From: Siccirubricoccus phaeus
GTDB lineage: Bacteria > Pseudomonadota > Alphaproteobacteria > Acetobacterales > Acetobacteraceae
DNA: 64,000 nt
Direction: 5' to 3'
Assembly: GCF_008360935.1 (NCBI RefSeq)
Contig: NZ_SRXO01000002.1
Location: 1 to 64,000 of the forward strand
Below the pieces are notes generated by a model. That model was given only the letters and a program-made list of their open reading frames with translations, did no database searches and had not been told where the DNA came from. The position numbers and the translations under genes are program-made. Within the stretch, counting starts at the first letter, position 1. Each line of letters begins with the position of its first letter. Positions 1 to 9,818 of the stretch are shown here, piece by piece.

Positions 1-51
1 GGGCCACCTCGCCGGATCCTCGGAAAACCCACCTGCCACACACCACACCAC

Positions 52-1959
<1,908 letters not shown>

Positions 1960-1961
1960 GG

Positions 1962-2144
1962 CTATTCCTTTTCCGCTTGCGGTTGAGGCGCCTTGCCGGA
2001 GGTTCGCAGCAGATGGGCGTAATCCTTGTCGGCAGCTTGGCGGGCGAGCAGCCGCACGAAAGCAAGGACGCGCGGATCCCGCCCTTTGAGTTTGGGCGCT
2101 CCTTCCTTCCGATCTTCTTTGTTGCTGCCGTTGGCCGTCAACGT
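1962..2144 (-). CDS. Small basic protein upstream of the recombinase
   Basis: This small charged protein of about 60 residues is not recognised by function. The frame is open from a TTG at 2204, but I favour the TTG at 2144, which has AGGAAG 4 bases upstream and gives a product starting TANGSNKEDRKEG. The protein is rich in Lys, Arg and Glu and has one predicted helix (VLAFVRLLARQAAD). It ends 2 bp before the recombinase ATG, which implies translational coupling. It could be an excision or recombination accessory factor; only its position supports that. Confidence 0.6.
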   Translation of the reverse strand, partial: TLTANGSNKEDRKEGAPKLKGRDPRVLAFVRLLARQAADKDYAHLLRTSGKAPQPQAEKE

Positions 2145-2189
2145 CTTCCTGCCTTTCTTACCGAGTTGCTCACAGGATTGGGTACTATA

Positions 2190-2232
2190 TCTTAAAAAGA
2201 ACAAAAAGTGAACAAAAAAGGAGAAAAATCCT
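2190..2232. promoter_or_regulatory. A-rich spacer between operon genes
   Basis: This is an A-rich stretch with two close copies of the motif GAACAAAAA and an opposing TTTTGTTC at its right end. It is one of the few gaps in the minus-strand operon, so it may hold an internal promoter for the recombinase or an mRNA hairpin. A similar AAAAAGAAC-rich segment lies at about 25,730-25,757 in the same element. No specific protein site is recognised. Confidence 0.3.
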
Positions 2233-2641
2233 ATTTTGTTCCTTTTTCGCCCTGGAAATCATGGTTGAAGGCCGCCTGGCCGCCACTATCGACGACTCGG
2301 ACGGCCCGGATCGCCCTGTAAAGGCACCGGATGCGCGGCTTAAGACCGACGATCAGGGCCCGCTTATGTCCGACGGCGTCGATCGACAGGATGCTGACCT
2401 GCTGACCCACCACGGGGCCGGCCAGACAGACTGCCAGCAGCCCGGCCTTTTCGCCTTGGTGCAGGAGGTCGCCGTAGACGCCAAGCGTTGCCAGACCTAA
2501 CCCGGCAATGCCCAGCGCCAGCCAGAGGGGATCGCGCCGAATATGGGCGGTCGTGTTCGCCACAGGATAGAAGCGCCGCGGCGTGGCCACGATCGCCTCG
2601 GTGACGAGATACGTCCCGTCGTCATACACGCGCTTTGCCAT
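2231..2641 (-). CDS. DUF6232-like small membrane protein
   Basis: The predicted product is 136 residues, starting MAKRVYDDGTYLVTEAI. The frame is open to 2677, but this ATG gives the expected family-like N-terminus. A short beta-type N-terminal segment is followed by two hydrophobic helices (WLALGIAGLGLATLGVY and AGLLAVCLAGPVVG) and a C-terminal segment that looks like a small beta domain. The layout resembles DUF6232-type membrane proteins of conjugative elements; the assignment is from memory of the family. It starts 2 bp after the stop of the upstream gene. Function unknown. Confidence 0.7.
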   Translation of the reverse strand: MAKRVYDDGTYLVTEAIVATPRRFYPVANTTAHIRRDPLWLALGIAGLGLATLGVYGDLLHQGEKAGLLAVCLAGPVVGQQVSILSIDAVGHKRALIVGLKPRIRCLYRAIRAVRVVDSGGQAAFNHDFQGEKGTK

Positions 2642-2643
2642 GA

Positions 2644-3108
2644 TTATCGAACACCTGAAAGGGCAGGGATGCCGCACACGTTGCTGACCGCTACGTCGAT
2701 GACGCTATCGACGACGCCGGCAATGGCTTGCGGCTCCACCAGGCGAAAGCTGGCGGTATGAATGGTGTAGTCGAAGCGCATTGCGGCCTCGGCGCGCTTC
2801 GCGGCGCAGGTGCAGCGCCCCGTCCTCTCGGCCGAGGACAAAGGCCGCGGCATCGCCAGGTCCCGCAGGCGTTGCTCCAGTGCCCGCAGCTCGGGCAAGC
2901 CCAACGTGTCCCCGAGGCCAATGCCGGGGATTTGCAGACGCTGCTGACGGCGCTCCAACGCGTCCGCACAGCTCGGGATCGTCGTGGCGACCTGCTGCCG
3001 TTCCATGGCGCGCGGCGCGAGCACCACGTAGTTGAAGCCGAGCCACAGCGCCGAGGCGACCAAAACCCCGGCCATCGAATCCGGGATCCGATCAAGCCAT
3101 TCGATCAC
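2644..3108 (-). CDS. Unrecognised membrane-anchored protein of the operon
   Basis: This 154-residue protein has one N-terminal hydrophobic segment (residues about 11-32, MAGVLVASALWLGFNYVVLA). A soluble part with several Cys follows, including CTCAAKRAEAAMRF and a C-terminal NVCGIP. The layout fits an inner-membrane protein with a periplasmic domain. It overlaps the upstream gene by 4 bp (ATGA) and is followed after 2 bp by the DUF6232-like gene. I do not recognise the family. Its place beside a coupling protein suggests a conjugation accessory role, which is inference. Confidence 0.65.
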   Translation of the reverse strand: MIEWLDRIPDSMAGVLVASALWLGFNYVVLAPRAMERQQVATTIPSCADALERRQQRLQIPGIGLGDTLGLPELRALEQRLRDLAMPRPLSSAERTGRCTCAAKRAEAAMRFDYTIHTASFRLVEPQAIAGVVDSVIDVAVSNVCGIPALSGVR

Positions 3109-3587
3109 GGCTGCCTCCTCTGCTGACGTTCGGGTTTTGGCGCAGGATCGCCAGCCGCCCCGGTGAAGGCTCGGGTCAGCTTGGGAGAGTCCATGTTGCG
3201 CACGATGGTGTTGCTCATCCGCGCCTTGATGCCATTGATCGTGGCCAGGCGCCGCGCGGTGCGGCTTTGCACTGCCCGGGAAGCCAGCTTGAGCACCTCC
3301 TCCGGGAAGACTGTACGCTCCTCACCCGGCGGTGCCGGATGCTTGGCCTGCTGCTCCAGCCGCTTCTGCCAGATCCGGATCGCCTCCTTCGCCGTCCAGC
3401 GATCCTGAAACCTTCGCGCGTGCTCGACCGCCTTCGCCTTGAGCTTGGCCGCACGTCGCTCGACAGCGGACAGCGCCTTCACCGTCGCCGGATTGCCACC
3501 GGCGCGCGTGAAGCTCTTCGGCGTCGCCTGCTCGAAATCGGCAGATGCCGATCCGGCCGCGCCGGCCTTCCCGGCGTTCTTCGCCAT
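3105..3587 (-). CDS. Unrecognised basic protein of the operon
   Basis: The product is a 160-residue soluble protein, strongly basic and Ala/Lys/Arg rich. Its long central helical part (residues about 35-85, with AVERRAAKLKAKAVEHARRF) is likely coiled coil. No signal peptide or catalytic motif is visible. It lies 3 bp from the upstream gene and overlaps the downstream one by 4 bp. A nucleic-acid-binding or scaffolding role would fit the composition, but nothing specific shows it. Confidence 0.65.
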   Translation of the reverse strand: MAKNAGKAGAAGSASADFEQATPKSFTRAGGNPATVKALSAVERRAAKLKAKAVEHARRFQDRWTAKEAIRIWQKRLEQQAKHPAPPGEERTVFPEEVLKLASRAVQSRTARRLATINGIKARMSNTIVRNMDSPKLTRAFTGAAGDPAPKPERQQRRQP

Positions 3588-3590
3588 GGC

Positions 3591-3857
3591 CTATCGCTCC
3601 TGGCGATGCGCCAAGGCGACCAGCGGGCAGTCGCCATTCGCCCGCACAAGCTCGTAGGGATGCAGCCCCCAGTAGCTGCACCGATGATAGTAGGGGCTGG
3701 CGCGCGGGCCGGACCAAACGTAGCTCACCCGCAAATGCGGCGTGCCGTAGATGGTCGCCGCCAGCCAGCCGCCGCCCAGCACGGCAAGCCAGAGCAGATT
3801 GCGCGCCCTCACGGGCGCCACGAGCAGCGGGCCGCCCATCGCCTTGCGCTCAGCCAT
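3591..3857 (-). CDS. Small single-TM protein next to the coupling protein
   Basis: I take the ATG at 3857 because AAGGAAGG lies 5 bases upstream; the frame itself is open to 3890. The product is 88 residues with one hydrophobic helix (NLLWLAVLGGGWLAATIYG) followed by a Tyr/Trp/Cys-rich soluble part. The start overlaps the 3' end of the coupling-protein gene by 8 bp, so translation is probably coupled. Family not recognised. Small TM partners of TraG-like proteins are common in such elements, so a coupling-complex subunit is plausible. Confidence 0.6.
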   Translation of the reverse strand: MAERKAMGGPLLVAPVRARNLLWLAVLGGGWLAATIYGTPHLRVSYVWSGPRASPYYHRCSYWGLHPYELVRANGDCPLVALAHRQER

Positions 3858-5565
3858 TCTTGCCTTCCTTCTTCGGGTAACTGACTTCAATGACTGGCTT
3901 GCTGCGCAGCCTCGTGCCGGTGATCGGGCTCGGGTCCACCCAATCCCGCCAGGGCGTCACCTGGCCGTAGTGCACAAGCTTCACGCGCACCGGATGCATG
4001 CCGCGCACGAATACCCAGGCCTGATCGCGCGGCATGGCCAGCACCTCGTCCGGCGTCATCAGCGGACGCGCGGTCTCGCGGCTCGACAGGCCGATGTCCT
4101 TCACCGAGGCCTGATAGCTGTATTCCTGCGTTCGGATCGTGGTCCGCGCGAGCTGTTCGCTGACATGCTTGGCGCGGGCCAGGGAATTAAGGCCGGCGTA
4201 AACACGGACATCGGAATAGGCCTCGATGGCTGCCGCTGCCTGTTTGCCGTAACGCTCCTCGAGCCCGTCAAACCCCTGGATGTAGAAGTCCGCGGTCACG
4301 CCGAGCTGGCGCATGGTCTCTAAGTCAGAGACCAGGTCGTGGAAGCGGTAATTGAGGGCTTCCTCGCCCACGATATGGATGGGATGGCCATTGGGCCGCG
4401 CCTTGCAGGCCGCGATGATGTTGTGGTTGATCAGCGAGATGTAGTCCGAGAATTCCCGCATGTGGCTCAGCGGCGTCATGATGAAGACGATGATCTGCCG
4501 CTCGCGCAGGCTCTTAAGATTGTGGATCGCCGCCTGTCCGTAATCGCCCAGATGGCCGGCCGGGTTGAAGGGGATGAAGCGCTGGCTCGCGCCCTCGAGG
4601 AAGGAGGCGAAGTTCTCCTCGTTTTTCTTCGCCCGATGCAGCATGTTGCGCGCTTCGGTCCTGAGCACCGCCAGGATGCGATCGTTCGGCCGCGAGCTCT
4701 CCCACTTGCTGACGATGTCTTGGCAGCGCTTCAGGAAGGCGGTGGGATCGGCCAGCAGGCGATACGCTGTCGTCGGCGTGCAGTTGGCCGGATCGATGTA
4801 TGCGGTGCTCAGGATGACGACCAGAGTGACCCTGCGAGAGCCATGAGCGAAATACGGATTCTTCTCTTCGCTCTTTAGCGGGTAGTGGATTGCCGCGAGA
4901 TCCGCGGTAAGTTTGACGGCGTCCTTACGCTGCCTGTCATCCCCATACATGGCGTCAATGACGGCCTGGTAAGGGTTGACGACGGCTTCGCCGACGACAT
5001 CCAGGTGATGTTTCGACGGCGAGAGCACCCACACCTCATAGCCGGCGCGGCGCAGACCGCGCGCCAGCATCATCGCCAGCTCTTCTTTGACGTCGGGTGC
5101 GACGATGGAGAAGCCGAGCCGGGCGCGGTGCATAATGCTGCCCATCACGCCGGCCACGGTCTTGAACCCGCCGGGCGGGCTCTCCCAAAGCATGAAAGGC
5201 GTCTTTGCTGGCCGCCAGACGGGGCGGCCATCGTCATCGAGGCCGAGAAGCTCGCCGTAGTCCTGCACCGCCATGCCGCGTGCTGCGCGTTCCGCGGCCG
5301 TTGATTGCCGGGCCGATCCATGATCCTCGGTGACGTGCTGGCTGAGCGCCAGGTCGCGGCGGGTGCGGTAGTCTTTCACCAGCAGGCGCAAGCCTTGGGC
5401 GACGCAGGCCGCTGTGCAGATCAGCGCTACCCCATGGTAGAAGCGTTGGACGCCACCGCTCCCCGGCCCCGGCGCGCTCCACCAGGCGAGGCCGAGAAAG
5501 GCCGCGCCGAGGATGAAGGAGCGATTGACCTTGCCGCTGCGGACGCGGGGGCGGATCTTCTGCAT
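3850..5565 (-). CDS. VirD4/TraG-family conjugative coupling protein
   Basis: This 571-residue protein looks like the inner-membrane ATPase that links a relaxosome to a mating pore. Two N-terminal hydrophobic segments (about 17-30 and 44-62) are followed by a TraG/VirD4 ATPase domain. The Walker A region is SPPGGFKT at 129-136, which lacks the usual first Gly spacing. The Walker B region is HIVGEEALNY, with EE in place of DE. A GGxG-rich hexamer-type motif is not obvious. GGAG lies upstream of the ATG. No other mating-pore genes accompany it, which suggests that the element borrows a pore from another conjugative system. Confidence 0.85.
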   Translation of the reverse strand: MQKIRPRVRSGKVNRSFILGAAFLGLAWWSAPGPGSGGVQRFYHGVALICTAACVAQGLRLLVKDYRTRRDLALSQHVTEDHGSARQSTAAERAARGMAVQDYGELLGLDDDGRPVWRPAKTPFMLWESPPGGFKTVAGVMGSIMHRARLGFSIVAPDVKEELAMMLARGLRRAGYEVWVLSPSKHHLDVVGEAVVNPYQAVIDAMYGDDRQRKDAVKLTADLAAIHYPLKSEEKNPYFAHGSRRVTLVVILSTAYIDPANCTPTTAYRLLADPTAFLKRCQDIVSKWESSRPNDRILAVLRTEARNMLHRAKKNEENFASFLEGASQRFIPFNPAGHLGDYGQAAIHNLKSLRERQIIVFIMTPLSHMREFSDYISLINHNIIAACKARPNGHPIHIVGEEALNYRFHDLVSDLETMRQLGVTADFYIQGFDGLEERYGKQAAAAIEAYSDVRVYAGLNSLARAKHVSEQLARTTIRTQEYSYQASVKDIGLSSRETARPLMTPDEVLAMPRDQAWVFVRGMHPVRVKLVHYGQVTPWRDWVDPSPITGTRLRSKPVIEVSYPKKEGKNG

Positions 5566-5568
5566 CCG

Positions 5569-6816
5569 TCAACGCTCCGGATCGTGGCGACCAAGTCGGC
5601 GCGGATCACCCTTTTGCGGCCCGCGCTTGGCGATCTCGATCACCTCGCCGCCCAGGGCAGGCTGACGCAGCGCGAAGAGATGCTGTACGGCCTCGTCTTC
5701 GTCGCTTCCGCGGCGCGGCTGCCGCGGCGAGGTGCGCTCCATGGCCCAGCGATAGGTCAGGAAGGCGTAGACCCACAGCACCGTGGGAAAGATCAGCTCG
5801 ACCACCGCCGTGATCGCTGCAATCGGCGCGAAATGCCCGACATAGCCGAGCGCATCGGCCACCCCCACCTGGCCGGGGAAGGCCGGCAATTGCGGCCCGC
5901 GGTCGCCGATCGACGAGATCACGCTGCGCAGCGTAGCGGCGTGGCCTCGGAGAATACCGGTCAGCTGCCGCGAGACATCCGTCCGGCCGGGAATATCGAC
6001 GCCGCTCGCCAGCTCACCGGCAAACGCGGCCACCAGCATCCGGGGAACCGCCTCGCCCAGCTCGCCGAGCGCCTGGCGGATGTGGCCGTCCAAGGCCTGG
6101 AGCTGAGACCGCTTCTCCTTCGCCCGGCCGTCGCCTGAGCGCAAGATGTCTTGGTATCGACCAAGCATCTCTTCCAGCCGGGCGATGATCTCCGGCCGCG
6201 CCGTGCTGCCGGCCAGAACCTGGCCGGCAATTGCTTCCGCCCGGCCCAGCCGCTCCTCCAGGATGCGCGCCACCGGCCCCCGGCCGCCATTCCCGCTGCC
6301 GGAGAGACAGGAGCTGCGCATTTCGCAGTCGCGCTTTGCGGCCAGATCCGCGACTACGGCGCTGATCGCCGGCACGACCCGGGCCGCTTGCGATGCCGCC
6401 TGGCTCTGCGCCGCCACGACTGCGGTCAGCTTAGCGCCGTGCTCCTCCAGCTTCAGCTGCGCGACATCCTTCAGGACCAGGCCCGAGAACGTGGCCGTCC
6501 ACAGGCCAGTCCCCACCGCCAGGATGGAGAAGACCGATGCGATGCCGGCGCCGGCATAGCCGATATTGGCCAGCGGCGCCCCACGCTCGACGGCGAGGCG
6601 ATTGACCCCATAGGACACCGCCATCGCCGCGACCGCGAGCAGCGCGATCTTCATCCAGACACCGAAGCCGTCGCCGCCGATGATGTTGGGCAAGGCCAGC
6701 GCCAGGATGCCGGCCGAGGCGATCGCGCAGACCAGCAGGGTCACCGACTGGAACGACAGCTTGCGGCCCGGCGGCAGCCGGGTAAGCTCTAATGTGCGAT
6801 CGTCCGTTTCAGGCAT
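5569..6816 (-). CDS. Polytopic membrane protein heading the mobilization operon
   Basis: The frame is open to 6879, but the ATG at 6816 has an AAGGAGGG ribosome site 6 bases upstream, so I start there (415 residues, MPETDD). Three hydrophobic helices lie in the first 130 residues or so. A long Ala/Leu-rich soluble region with coiled-coil character follows, then one helix pair near the C-terminus (FAPIAAITAVVELIFPTVLWVYAFL). The soluble loop contains Cys residues (RDCEMRSSC). It is the first gene of the minus-strand operon and ends 3 bp before the coupling-protein ATG. Family not recognised. Confidence 0.75.
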   Translation of the reverse strand: MPETDDRTLELTRLPPGRKLSFQSVTLLVCAIASAGILALALPNIIGGDGFGVWMKIALLAVAAMAVSYGVNRLAVERGAPLANIGYAGAGIASVFSILAVGTGLWTATFSGLVLKDVAQLKLEEHGAKLTAVVAAQSQAASQAARVVPAISAVVADLAAKRDCEMRSSCLSGSGNGGRGPVARILEERLGRAEAIAGQVLAGSTARPEIIARLEEMLGRYQDILRSGDGRAKEKRSQLQALDGHIRQALGELGEAVPRMLVAAFAGELASGVDIPGRTDVSRQLTGILRGHAATLRSVISSIGDRGPQLPAFPGQVGVADALGYVGHFAPIAAITAVVELIFPTVLWVYAFLTYRWAMERTSPRQPRRGSDEDEAVQHLFALRQPALGGEVIEIAKRGPQKGDPRRLGRHDPER

Positions 6817-6857
6817 GCGAAGCCCTCCTTGGCCAACGCAAGCCGTAGGCGGTCGCC

Positions 6858-6898
6858 ATCCGGTACGAAAAGCAGGCAAGATGGGGTAATCCGGTACG
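6858..6898. promoter_or_regulatory. Direct repeats between divergent genes (possible operator)
   Basis: ATCCGGTACG occurs at 6858-6867 and again at 6889-6898, 31 bp apart, about three helical turns. The pair sits between the divergent membrane-protein gene and the gene at 6909. A similar CCCGGTACG lies just inside the latter. The spacing and position suggest an operator for a regulator controlling both directions; this is inference. Confidence 0.35.
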
Positions 6899-6908
6899 GG
6901 ACGGCTTA

Positions 6909-7712
6909 ATGGGCGACGACTCCATCGACTGGTCGAAATCCACGCACCGGGAACGGGCCTGCCTGAGTGGCCCGGTACGCGCCCTTCGGCAGCGGCTTGG
7001 CCTTCCCTGGAGCGAGGTTTTTCGGCAGGCGTTTGGCCCGCGGGATCACGTCGGGACGGAGTACGAGAGCAATCTAGCCAGCGGGCGTATAGCGGTAGCG
7101 AAAGCCTGGAAGCTGTATGAATGGCTCCGCGGGCACGACGCGGCGCTCGCCGCTGCGGTCCATACTACGGTTCTCGAACTACGCGCTGCTCGCGTTATCG
7201 ACGGTCCGCCAGGCTGGGAGGCACTTCGGCAACTCGACCCCTCGCTGCAGGTTCGTGTCCTAAAGGGCGAGCCGTGGCTTGGCGCGCTAGATTTCGCGCG
7301 GCGCCATCCGGTAGACCCCGCCGACCTCGCCCTCATGGATGAATTCTACTTCGAGATCGATGCGCCCATCCCTGGCCGCGCCATCGCTTTTCACGGCCGG
7401 CATGGGCTTTGGTATCTGCTGCCGCTCAGCGAGGAGGCGCCGACCCTTGAATTGTCGAGAGGCACTAATGCTCTTCCTACCGATGGGGAGGGGCGCCCAT
7501 ACCCGCTCCGCGAAGACGAGCGAGTTGGTCAGCACACTTTCATTTTCGTGGTCCTGGATGCGCCGAAGACTGCGCTGCCCGCACCCCTGCCTGACACTGG
7601 CTCGCCCGTCCGGCCGGAACTCTTGAATACGCTGGCGGAGCGCATCCTGGCCGTCCCCCAAGGCAAACGCGTAACCGGCCGGATCACACTCTTTCTAAAG
7701 CATGCCCGGTAG
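6909..7712 (+). CDS. Unrecognised protein, possible regulator paired with a metallopeptidase
   Basis: This is a 267-residue soluble protein. Residues about 20-70 (with [23 protein letters not shown], then a YESNLASGR turn) resemble a helix-turn-helix-type region. The rest looks like an alpha/beta domain with [17 protein letters not shown]. The gene is divergent from the mobilization operon across a 31-bp-spaced direct repeat. It originally converged on the metallopeptidase gene now at 23,410-24,471: the right repeat copy (23,111-23,483) shows the end of this gene 4 bp from the end of that one. Function unknown. Confidence 0.65.
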   Translation: MGDDSIDWSKSTHRERACLSGPVRALRQRLGLPWSEVFRQAFGPRDHVGTEYESNLASGRIAVAKAWKLYEWLRGHDAALAAAVHTTVLELRAARVIDGPPGWEALRQLDPSLQVRVLKGEPWLGALDFARRHPVDPADLALMDEFYFEIDAPIPGRAIAFHGRHGLWYLLPLSEEAPTLELSRGTNALPTDGEGRPYPLREDERVGQHTFIFVVLDAPKTALPAPLPDTGSPVRPELLNTLAERILAVPQGKRVTGRITLFLKHAR

Positions 7713-7790
7713 CGCTCTATCCGACGGTGTCCCAGCTGATCCAGGCCCAGGGGGCGCTGACGGGGCGGTATCGCATTTGCAGTTCGGCGA
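7406..7790. repeat. Left copy of the ~380-bp flanking direct repeat
   Basis: This segment is repeated in the same orientation at 23,111-23,483 with scattered substitutions and a net 12-bp length difference. It contains the 3' part of the gene at 6909 and the last codons of a convergent metallopeptidase gene. Homology stops sharply at 7,790, where an IS5-type transposase remnant begins. The two copies bracket the glycan island. Confidence 0.9.
7717..7790 (-). pseudogene. 3' stub of the metallopeptidase gene
   Basis: The last 24 codons of the metallopeptidase (…[16 protein letters not shown]) and its TAG stop remain here on the minus strand. They match the C-terminus of the intact gene at 23,410-24,471. 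The upstream part is replaced by an IS5 remnant. The stub is 4 bp from the end of the gene at 6909, so the two were convergent neighbours in the ancestral element. Confidence 0.85.
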
Positions 7791-8281
7791 AGCCAGTCCG
7801 ACGGCAGCGGTGATCGACAGCCAGAGCACGAAGACCACCGAGGCGGGCGGCCCGTGCGGCTACGACGCGGGCAAGAAGGTGATGGGCCGCAAGCGGCACG
7901 CCATGGGTGGACACCGACGGACGCGCGCTGGTGCTGCACGCCCACCCCGGCAGCGTGCAGGACCGCGACGGCGCGCCGCCGCTGCTACGCGCCTCGCGGT
8001 CACGATGGCCCTTCGTCGAACTCGCCCTCGCCGATGCGGGCTACGCGGGCGAGCGCGTCGCGGGTGCCAGCCCCATCCGCATCGAGATCGTGCGCAAGCC
8101 GAAGGGGGAGGTCGGCTTCGCCGTCCATGCGCGAAGGTGGGTGGTCGAGCGCTTCTTCGCTTGGATCGGCCGCAACCGCCGTCTCGCTAAGGACGTCGAG
8201 GCCTCCGTCGCCTCCGCCGAGGCCTTCCTCTACGCCGCCTCCGTCATGCTGCTGCTACGCCGCCTCGGCCGTTGCAGATGA
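7791..8281 (+). pseudogene. IS5-family transposase remnant (5' truncated, frameshifted)
   Basis: The frame begins in mid-protein with [19 protein letters not shown] (the first DDE Asp region). It shifts at about 7,905 and continues as [20 protein letters not shown], ending with [21 protein letters not shown]. This is the C-terminal two thirds of an IS5/ISL2-group DDE transposase. The N-terminal part and one reading-frame base are missing, so it is inactive. It directly abuts the left flanking repeat. Confidence 0.88.
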
Positions 8282-8399
8282 GATTCGAGACGGGCTCTCA
8301 GAAAACACAGGCGAGATCATCACATCTGTCATGCTCACCACATCGGCGAGCAACGCTCATCACCACAAGGCGGCCATCAGCTGACGCTTACCTCAGTAG

Positions 8400-8567
8400 G
8401 GCTTCGCCATCCTGCCCCGGCGCCGGGTCATCGAACGCAGCTTCGGTTGGCTCACCCATTGAGGCGGCCTACCCTGCGACCGCGCTGGTCGTCTCGACGT
8501 CTCCGTAGCCCGCATTACCTGCGCTGCCGTCCTCGCCTCAACCGAGGCTCTCATCAACCCAGCCTGA
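8400..8567 (+). pseudogene. C-terminal fragment of a second IS5-type transposase
   Basis: The translation gives GFAILPRRRVIERSFGWLTH, a stop, then a segment like DRAGRLDVSVARI and TEALINP. This matches the C-terminal end of an IS5-related transposase of a different subgroup from the preceding one. At least one stop codon interrupts it. Confidence 0.6.
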
Positions 8568-8963
8568 ACCACGCAAGCGGCCTCTTAGAGGAACGTCCAT
8601 CCACTGCTGGGCGAAAAATCGGTTTGACTGCCGTTCGTCAGATGCTAACGTTTTGTGCGCTGCAGCGGAGAGCTCCGGGCTACTCCTACGCGATGCAAGG
8701 ACAGTTTCAGGCTGTCTAAAAAATACAGTCGGGGTGCAAGAGCGGAGAGACGGGATAATGCTGCTGCAGCGCTGCCAAATACTTCAGGCTTGCGACCAGC
8801 GACCGCATTGCCAAGCAGCTGGCTTGCTGCTCATCACCGCCATGCACCACAACTAATATGTTGCGGATACGTCGATGCCGAGACAGCCTTCCCGTTGATT
8901 ATGCGGTAACACTTCGAGTCGAAGATTACCAGGAAATCGATCGCGATGAGATCGGAGGCGAAA
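8568..8963. other. Gap with no supported gene
   Basis: Between the IS remnants and the methyltransferase there is about 400 bp without a credible reading frame. The last 10 bases hold the GGAGG ribosome site of the next gene (8954-8958). A promoter for the glycan genes probably lies here, but none is distinct by eye. Confidence 0.5.
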
Positions 8964-9662
8964 ATGACTGTAGTTCGAAAATCTATGAAAGAAATCAACG
9001 TGGCCGCTACTCTTGAACGGCAGTTGCAGTTTATAGACTTCGGCTGTGGTTCCGGTGGATCATTTTCTTTCGCCGCGTCCCTGCAGCCCGGTGAGGGGCT
9101 CGGCATCGACACTTCATCGCAGATGGTTGAGACTTGCAAGGCAAAAGGAATTTCTGCGCAAGTCGGCAATCTGCTGGAGTTCGAGGGGAGGAATGTTGCC
9201 GTTGCGACATTTGCACTGGACCTGCTCCCAGAGCTCCAAGGGCGGCTGGCCTTTGAGAAGGCTCTTACTAATCTGGTGCGTGCCGCCCGTAATTATAGCG
9301 TAATTCAGCATTCTTATTTTGATGCTGATGCCGAATTGGCAGTGCGCGGGGCTGCATTGGCTTCTAATGACCATAAGCGAATCCAGTATAAGCCAAACAT
9401 CTCTGATTACCTCAATTTCGCCCGGCGGAACGGCAAGGCTCTGAGCTTGGTCGGACTTGGCATCTTTGGGCTCGGCTCTGCTGCGGCAGAGCCGATCAAC
9501 CTAGAGAGTTCAGCCGTCGGAAATGACGGTAGCGAGGCGCTCGCCAACACCTTTCGATCGCTTCGCGTAATTTTCGGTCGACGTGATGTCGGTCGGTTTC
9601 GCTCGGCTCTGCAGAAAGCAGCAGCAGGGAAGTCTCTTTATATATGGGAAAACGCGGCCTGA
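8964..9662 (+). CDS. Class I SAM-dependent methyltransferase-like protein
   Basis: The ATG at 8964 has GGAGG 5 bases upstream and is preferred over 8946. The 232-residue product begins with a Rossmann-type core: IDFGCGSGGSFSFA (motif I, SAM binding), then GLGIDTSSQMVE (acidic end of strand 2) and NLLEFEGRNVAVATFALDLL (motif IV region). The C-terminal third is not typical. It is the first of a run of lower-GC plus-strand glycan genes, so the likely substrate is a sugar or glycan chain. The substrate is inference. Confidence 0.75.
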   Translation: MTVVRKSMKEINVAATLERQLQFIDFGCGSGGSFSFAASLQPGEGLGIDTSSQMVETCKAKGISAQVGNLLEFEGRNVAVATFALDLLPELQGRLAFEKALTNLVRAARNYSVIQHSYFDADAELAVRGAALASNDHKRIQYKPNISDYLNFARRNGKALSLVGLGIFGLGSAAAEPINLESSAVGNDGSEALANTFRSLRVIFGRRDVGRFRSALQKAAAGKSLYIWENAA

Positions 9663-9818
9663 AGATCGCAACAGCGGCTTCCGGGGCGGGAAGTTGTTCG
9701 AGGCTTGCTTTGTGCGTGTCCTCGACACGTACGGCGGCTCCAGCATGGGGCGGCGGTTAAATCAGGCTAGGCTCGTTGTGCTGAGCTCGCTGTGTATTTT
9801 GAGGAAAGAGGCGAGGCG

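Noticed and set aside
2190-2245. A-rich spacer as a rho-independent terminator
   Set aside because: The opposing segments pair poorly and the only GC arm is 3 bp, so a stable hairpin is unlikely.
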